Position numbers and translations under genes: made by a program. A stretch of DNA of 60,000 nucleotides from Bugula neritina (lineage: Eukaryota > Bryozoa > Gymnolaemata > Cheilostomatida > Bugulidae). The stretch is taken from the NCBI GenBank assembly GCA_964035545.1, contig OZ037770.1, positions 4,633,662 to 4,693,661 of the forward strand, read 5' to 3'. Shown piece after piece: positions 53,676 through 60,000 of the stretch (its first letter is position 1; each line of letters starts with the position of its first letter). Under the pieces are notes generated by a model. It was not told the origin of the DNA. It worked only from the letters and a program-made list of their open reading frames with translations, and did not search any database.

Positions 53676-56600
53676 GTGAGTGAATTTTAATACTATTTTA
53701 TTCACTTATTTCTTGGAAAGCAGAAATATTCAAACTCTGAAGATATGTTGATATTATGCGACCAGAATTTAATATAATATATCTATAAGACTATTTTATT
53801 ATTACTACTGTCTATAGTACTGTTTTATGTCACCAATTAGTGTATTACTTTGAAAGTAGTAGAATAGATAAAATTATGCAAGCTGTTGGGTTAGAGTTGT
53901 CTTATCTCAACACAGTAAACACTGAACTACAAACCATACATTAAATGATTATTTAGAAAGAATAATTATAAATCTATCTAATAAAATATTTGTTACTTTA
54001 GTCATTATTCTGATTACTGAAATCCACCATATAAGAAATATATTCAATCAGTAGATGATAGGTGTCAGAATGATAGACACTACCTGCTAGCACTGTGTAA
54101 TAATCACTGCACTGTCACTGTATTATGTTACAGAGAATATGATAATCTGGTTCAGACATTCTGGACAGCCTCCTGTAAGCTGGTCAGATGTAAGGAGAGC
54201 TGATACCAAGTTATATACTACTGCTGAGGTGAAACATGAAGTTGGGAGTTATTACATCACAGATCTCAAGCTGGAGAGAACAATTCCAAGTAACATTGGA
54301 GAAATTGCGGGTAAAGCCCTGTGTCTACATGTTTCTAACCTGACTGACAGAGCAAGTCTAGACAAGTGAGTGTCTATTAAAATAGCTGTGTAAATGTTAA
54401 ACAAGTTCATTTATTAAATAATGATAATACTGCTATTTATGATGATGGATAAAATATAATGGATAATATAATATAAAATATACCTGATTGAATACACCAC
54501 TATAGTATACAGAGTACATACTACTTTTTGTGTTATTTATTAAATAATAATGGATAATAGACACTGAAGCTGAAGCATATTTTTGCTCATAATATATTCA
54601 TACAGTATAATATAAATCAACATAGTAATATGTGCAACATTGTATGTAATCCAAATGAGCTTATAAAACTGCCTCTACTGCTACTTCATAATATATGCTG
54701 AATCTAAGCATGCTTTTGCTCATAATATATGCATACAACATAATATACATCAACATAGTAATATGTGCAACAATGTATGTAATTCAACTAAGCTTATAGT
54801 TGTATAGAAACTAGGAAGTGCAAAACTGCCTCTACTCGATATCACTGACTAAATCATGTTTTATGTATATATAGCTAAAAATATGAGTAATGCACAGTCT
54901 ATAATATATTATACAAAAGACTATGTTATGCCCGCAACTGCAACTGCAAATGTTATTCAATATATTAATTTACAGAGCATTGTAGAGTGAGGCCTTGTGT
55001 ACTATAAACTGACAGCTAAGCTTGCTAAATGAAGCTTCCTCTTCCTACCTACAACATAATATTATAAGTGAAACTTTTTGTGTTTTTGTGTTACCAATAA
55101 GTGCGTTTCTTGCATATTTTACTTAGTTAAATACACAAGTAGCATGATATAATAGTATATATTATTTTGATATGGTAGACATAAATACATGACACACTTT
55201 ATATTACAGTCTATGTAAGCTGACTCAGTTAGAGAAACTAGACATAGGATGGAATCATCTCGACACAGTACCAGAAGTTGTGTCATCACTCACTTCACTT
55301 AAAGAGTTGAATATGGAAAACTGTAAATTATCTACTCTACCTGAGAGGTTTGTGGAACGCAGTCTTTCTTGTTTCAAACACTCAATAATTCACATGTTGA
55401 TATTATGCTTACCAAGTATTGGGAATTAGTATGTCACTATGTATTGTTGAAAAGCATAAAGCTGTAAATCACATATTCCTTGAGGCTATATGATATTAGA
55501 GTTTCTCAAAACTTAAAAATAAATATGTTTCAGTTATCTGGCATTACATTTCCTACTGCTATAAAACCTTCTTTAACAATTACTATAGCACCCACTTGTA
55601 GTTTACTAAAATCTAGTTCATGTTAAATGCTTTTTAGCTTTTGCTATTTTACTTTGAATTTGCCTTGTTGCAATAAATTTATTTCTTGGATATTTTACCT
55701 GATTGAATACACAAGTATAGAATACACAGTATATAATAATATCCTGATACAGTGGAATATATATATTATGCAGTTTATATTACAGTCTATGTCAGCTGAC
55801 TCGGTTAGAAAAACTACACATGAGAGATAATCCTCTCAACACAGTACCAGAAGTTGTGTCATCACTGACATCACTTAAAGAGTTGAATATGTGGAACTGT
55901 GGTTTATCTACTCTACCTCAGAGGTTTGTGTGTCAAAATAGTTATTTGTTTTGTATTAAACATTCTATATTTCACTTCTTTAATGCTTCTCAAGTAGTGT
56001 TATGCTATGATATCATAAATTGCCAACGTATGTTGAAAAACATAAACATGTATTCTTTTAACTTATCTAGTTGTTTGTCCTAACGTGGAAATAATACAAT
56101 TTTATAGTGAGCCATTGTATATCCTTATATCACAGAACTTTTTGTGATCAAAAATAAAGCAGCCCTCTCCAGTTTACTGACAATCATGGTAATAATCGAA
56201 TCTTTCTTAGCTTCTTGCGTCAAGCACTTTGACTATCCATTACCGGAATGAATTTTTTTTCTGCATTTTTTACTTGGCTGACTGTGCTTAGCAATATAAT
56301 ATGTACAGTGTATATTATTATGACACAGGAGACTACATACATCATACCCTTTATAATTATTGCAGTCTATGCCAGCTGACTCAGTTAGAGAAACTAAACT
56401 TAGGAGGAAATCCTCTCAACACAGTACCAGAAGTTGTGTCATCACTCACATCACTTAAGGAGTTGGATATAAAGAGCTGTGAATTATCTACTCTACCTGA
56501 GAGGTTTGTGGAACACAGTCTTTCTTGTTTCAAACATTCAATAATTCACATGTTGATATAATGCTTACCAAGTATTGCTAATTAGTATGTCACTATGTAT

Positions 56601-58817
56601 AGTTGAAAAGCATAAAGCTATAAATTACAATTTTCTTGAGGCTATATTGTATTTGAGTTTCTCAAAACTTGAAAATAAATATGTTTCAGTTTTCTGGCAT
56701 TACATTTCCTATTGCCATAAAAAGTTCTTCAACAAATACTATAGCACCGCTTGTACTTTACTAGAATCTATTTCAGATTAAATGTCTTTTACTTTAAATA
56801 TGCCTTGTCAAAATAAATTTTTTTTGCATGTTATACCATATTGAATACACCACTGTAGTATACACAGTACATAATATTATCCTGATACAGTGGATTGCAT
56901 ATATTATGCACTTTATATTACAGTCTGTGTCAGCTGACTAAGTTAGAGAAACTAAACATAAAATTGAATCCTCTCAACACAGTACCAGAAGTTGTGTCAT
57001 CACTCACCTCACTTAAAGAGTTGAAGATGTGGAACTGTGGTTTATCTACTCTACCTCAGAGGTTTGTGTGTCAAAATAGTTATTTGTTTTGTATTAAACA
57101 TTCTATATTTCACTTCTTTATTGCTTCTCAAGTAGTGTTATGCTATGATATCATAAATTGCCAACGTATGTTGAAAAACATAAACATGTATTCTTTTAAC
57201 TTATCTAATAGTTTGTCCTAACGTGGAAATAATACAATTTTATAGTGAGCCATTGTATATCCTTATATCACAATACTTTTTGTAATCAAAAATAAAGCAG
57301 CCCTCTCCAGTTTACTGACAATCATGGTAATAATCGAATCTTTCTTAGCTTCTTGCGTCAAGCACTTTGACTATCCATTACCGGAATGAATTTCTTTTCT
57401 GCATTTTTTACCTGGTTGACTGTGCTTAGCAATATAATATGTACAGTGTATATTATTATGACACAGTAGACTACATATATCATACACTTTATAATTATTT
57501 ATTGCAGTCTATGCCAGCTGACTCAGTTAGAGAAACTATACATAGGAGGAAATCCTCTCAACACAGTACCAGAACTTGTGTCATCACTCACCTCACTTAG
57601 GGTGTTGAATATGGAGAGATGTAACTTATCTACTCTACCTGAGAGGTTTGTGTGCCACAATAAGTTTTATATATCACTTTTAACATTCAATAATTGTTAT
57701 TTTGAAGCAGAATTTCAACACAGTAAATACTACATTAAGATGTTTATACTTTTTCTCTGCAAACCTACATATGAATCTCACCGTTGCTGGGGATATTGTC
57801 AATTAGCACACTATCTAGAAGTTTCCTCTGCTTCACAAGTTCTTTCATAGTATTTCTATATCTTTTTGAATATCTCCCATGATAGGTTGACTGGGCTGTT
57901 TTTCAGAAATCGTTTTAATAACTATTTTTATTATATTATAGTTATAGCTACTTCTGTACACATAATTTGCATATATATTATATTATTATAGTAACACAGT
58001 TTCTTTTTACTGTCTAATTGAATGCACAAGTGCTATATACAGTATCTACATAATATTATCCTGATACAGTGAATTACATATATTATGCACTTTATGTTAC
58101 AGTCTATGTAAGCTGACTCAGTTAGAGAAACTAGACATAAGTGGAAATCCTCTCTACACAGTACCAGAAGTTGTGTCATCACTCACATCACTTAAGGAGT
58201 TAAATATGGAAAACTGTAAAATATCTACTCTACCTGAGAGGTTTGTGAAACAGTCCTTCTTGTTTCAAACACTCAATAATTCACATGTTTTTATAATGCT
58301 TACCAAGTATTGTTAATTAGTTTGACAATATGTAGTGTTGAAAAGCATAAAGCTATAAATTACAATTTTCTTGAGGCTATATGATATTAGAGTTTCTGAA
58401 CACTTGAAAATAAATATGTTTCAGTTATTAGGCATTACATTTCCTATTGCTCTATAACCTTCTTTAGATAATACTATAGCACCCACTTGTGGTTTACTAG
58501 AATCTATTCCCCATTACATGCTTATTAGCTTTCGGTAGTTTACTTTGAATTTGCTTTGTTGCAATAAATTTGTTTCTTGATTATTTTTCCTGATTGAATA
58601 CACAAGTATGGTATAATATACAGTATATAATAACATCCTGATACAGTGGATTACATATATTATGCACTTTATATTACAGTCTATGTCAGCTGACTGAGTT
58701 AGAGAGACTATACATAGGATCGAATCCTCTCAAAACAGTACCAGAAGTTGTGTCATCACTCACTTCACTTGAAGAGTTGGATGTGGGGAGATGTGAATTA
58801 TCTAATCTACCTGAGAG
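53663..58817 (+). CDS. Locus 2: second LRR-array gene, 5' part
   Basis: Paralogue of locus 1 with its start visible. Exon 1 is 53663-53675 (MATA, context gtagccATGG), exon 2 is 54134-54365, then seven LRR-pair exons at 55210, 55786, 56366, 56924, 57508, 58103 and 58680, each 138 bp and phase 2/2. The coding sum (1,211 nt) keeps one frame with no stop. By homology a Roc-COR and possibly a caspase would follow to the right, outside the window; an LTR element interrupts the next intron at 59175. Introns resemble those of locus 1. Confidence 0.82.
54134..54365 (+). CDS. Locus 2 exon 2, unique N-terminal region
   Basis: 232 bp: phase 1 in, phase 2 out (AA|GTGAGT), the phase the LRR cassettes need. 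Codes MIIWFRHSGQPPVSW, TTAEVKHEVGSYYITDLKL and ALCLHVSNLTD. No domain is recognised; beta-rich, no signal peptide. No counterpart is visible at locus 1. Confidence 0.78.
54569..54850 (+). repeat. Tandem duplication in intron 2 of locus 2
   Basis: gctcataatatattcatacagtataatat...caacatagtaatatgtgcaac (54594-54640) recurs at 54719-54770, about 126 bp later. Confidence 0.75.
55210..55347 (+). CDS. Locus 2 LRR-pair exon 1
   Basis: Begins LCKLTQ; exposed positions LDIGWN and LNMENCKLS. Confidence 0.85.
55786..55923 (+). CDS. Locus 2 LRR-pair exon 2
   Basis: LHMRDN and LNMWNCGLS; ends TLPQ. Confidence 0.85.
56366..56503 (+). CDS. Locus 2 LRR-pair exon 3
   Basis: LNLGGN and LDIKSCELS. Confidence 0.85.
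56924..57061 (+). CDS. Locus 2 LRR-pair exon 4
   Basis: LCQLTK, then LNIKLN and LKMWNCGLS; ends TLPQ. The intron after it is a close copy of the one after exon 2. Confidence 0.85.
57508..57645 (+). CDS. Locus 2 LRR-pair exon 5
   Basis: LYIGGN and LNMERCNLS; ELVSS and SLRVL replace the usual EVVSS and SLKEL. Confidence 0.85.
58103..58240 (+). CDS. Locus 2 LRR-pair exon 6
   Basis: LCKLTQ, then LDISGN and LNMENCKIS. Confidence 0.85.
58680..58817 (+). CDS. Locus 2 LRR-pair exon 7
   Basis: LTELERL, then LYIGSN and LDVGRCELS; ends NLPE. Last LRR exon before the LTR insertion and window edge. Confidence 0.85.
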
Positions 58818-59174
58818 GTTTGTGTGTCACTACAAATTGTACATCATTTTTAACGTTCAATAATTATTATTTTGTAGCAGAATTTCAGCACAGTAAATAC
58901 TACATTAAGATGTTTATACTTTTTCTCTGCAAACCTCCATATGAATCTCACCTTTACAGAGGATATTGTCAATTAGCACACTATCTAGAAGATTCCCGAT
59001 GTCACAAATAAGTTTATAGTATTCCAATATCTTTTTTGAAATGCTTCCCATGAGAGGTTGACTAGGCTTTTCTTAAGAAATTGTTTTATCAAACCTTTTC
59101 ATTATATTATAATGATTGTTACTTTTGTACCCATAATTGGTATATATTGTAGTAATTTTAGTAATTACTAGTTT
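58818..59174 (+). other. Locus 2 intron cut by an LTR element
   Basis: Same intron type as that after locus 1 exon 15 (tatgaatctcacc...gatattgtcaattagcacactatct at 58939-58990 versus 16594-16640). Confidence 0.75.
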
Positions 59175-59456
59175 TGTGGGCTTCTAGCGAGCAATATCTT
59201 TATATTATCTTCCAATAACATCACGGCTTGTAACAGGAATGAATGATTTATTAATACGCAGTAAAAGTATTAGCCAAACGATACATCCAGTATCAAGGGT
59301 AAAAATATACATCTATCTTACACTAACTAGCTATCACACTCTGAGTATGGCTGCTATCTACATCCGGCGCCCTCCGCGCATCGCTGGGGGTCTCATGTGA
59401 CGGATATCGGATTGGCTGGGGAGCACGTGGGATAACATACTACACTCCCCACTACA
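59175..59456 (-). repeat. LTR (3') of a third LTR retrotransposon
   Basis: On the minus strand it starts TGTAGTGGGGAG just after a polypurine run GGTGGGGGGCAG (59457-59470) and ends GAAGCCCACA, giving TG...CA. It shares tgtgggctt-ctag-gagcaat with the LTR at 4158, suggesting a related family. GC-rich in its right half. Confidence 0.7.
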
Positions 59457-59843
59457 CTGCCCCCCACCACAGCAGGAAGCCCACCTTCCTGATAATGCCA
59501 AAATAAAAAAATAAAATAACAACAAAAAAACAATAAGATATCTGCATCACCAGATCAAAATTTATACTTAGGCCAACGGTTTATTAAAAAAAAACATCTG
59601 GTTAAAATATAAAAATTAGGCACTATAAAACTAAGAGATTGTATCTGTACCAAGAGCTTTTTGTACGGCACCGAGAGATATGATGTGTAGAGAGACGGCA
59701 AGTGAGGCACCACCTGCGGCGTAGATCAGGAGGACAGCTGGAAAGAGTTAGGGACAGGGAAATAGAGAGGGGAAGGAGAACGTCATCTACGACACTGGGG
59801 TTGTCACAAAGATGGGTGTCGGGGCAATGTGGAAGGTAGACAC
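59457..59843 (-). other. 3' untranslated part of the LTR element
   Basis: Lies between a coding end and the polypurine tract. No ORF on either strand that I would support. Confidence 0.55.
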
Positions 59844-60000
59844 TCAGTCTTTATCATCTCTCTTGAGCTGGGCCACAGAGTCCCGGAGAGCCTTGAGTTC
59901 AGAAGCGGCGGCTGATATCCTAGAAGCCAACCTCTCTCTCTCTAGTTCATGCATCCGTTGCTCCATCTCTCTTAGATTTCTAGCAACAGAGGAGTGGCGT
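59844..60000 (-). CDS. C-terminal coiled-coil ORF of the LTR element (partial)
   Basis: The last 51 codons of a minus-strand ORF, stop TGA at 59844-59846. Heptad-like text (LREMEQRMHELERERL, then LKALRDSVAQLKRD) predicts a coiled coil. Its position before the polypurine tract makes it the last ORF of the element. Family unknown; it is not the integrase C-terminus pattern. Confidence 0.62.
   Translation of the reverse strand, partial: RHSSVARNLREMEQRMHELERERLASRISAAASELKALRDSVAQLKRDDKD

Overview
This window is AT-rich nuclear DNA of an animal. It has spliced genes with GT/AG introns, a mitochondrial amino-acid oxidase gene, metazoan-style LINEs, Ty3/gypsy LTR elements and long (TA)n arrays. 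A marine or freshwater invertebrate fits, but I cannot name the phylum. Three host loci are visible: two paralogous plus-strand leucine-rich-repeat (LRR) genes and, between them, a minus-strand PRODH2-like gene.

Layout. 1-4420 is a broken minus-strand Ty3/gypsy element with its 5' LTR at 4137-4420. It interrupts an intron of locus 1, and a CR1-like LINE (4471-8738, target duplication tgacctt) lies 50 bp further on. 8875-29662 is locus 1: fifteen 138-bp phase-2 exons each coding two 23-residue LRRs, then a Roc-COR GTPase exon (19084-21077), an acidic linker and a caspase domain over the last exons. Counting from the first visible exon, the whole chain stays in one frame for 1,733 codons plus stop, so the architecture is LRR(n)-Roc-COR-caspase. 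Near-identical 1393-bp and 588-bp tandem duplications show that the LRR array is still growing or shrinking. The last intron carries a 5.2-kb foldback transposon whose 1.19-kb arms are copies of its own 3' end; it encodes a broken protein with PIN/FEN-like acidic motifs and a cysteine-cluster tail.

29663-34235 is intergenic with a degenerate LINE (about 31540-33270). 34236-40383 is the PRODH2-like gene on the minus strand; nine exons are mapped and at least one more is missing from my model. 41227-46880 is low-complexity (TA)n with otherwise empty AT-rich DNA. 46870-47740 is an internally deleted gypsy relic. 48766-49021 is an 18-bp minisatellite. 49230-52448 is a second degenerate DNA transposon of the same protein family as the foldback element.

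53663-58817 is locus 2, a paralogue of locus 1. It has a visible start codon, a unique N-terminal exon and seven LRR-pair exons of the same 138-bp phase-2 type; its GTPase part would lie beyond the window. 59175-60000 is the 3' LTR and tail of a third LTR element, inserted in the following intron of locus 2.

How the genes may work together: by analogy with other LRR-Roc-COR and NLR-like proteins, the LRR array would sense a ligand, Roc-COR would switch, and the caspase would be the effector. The LRR copies differ mainly at the solvent-exposed x positions of LxLxx, as expected for a ligand-binding surface. This is inference from sequence only.
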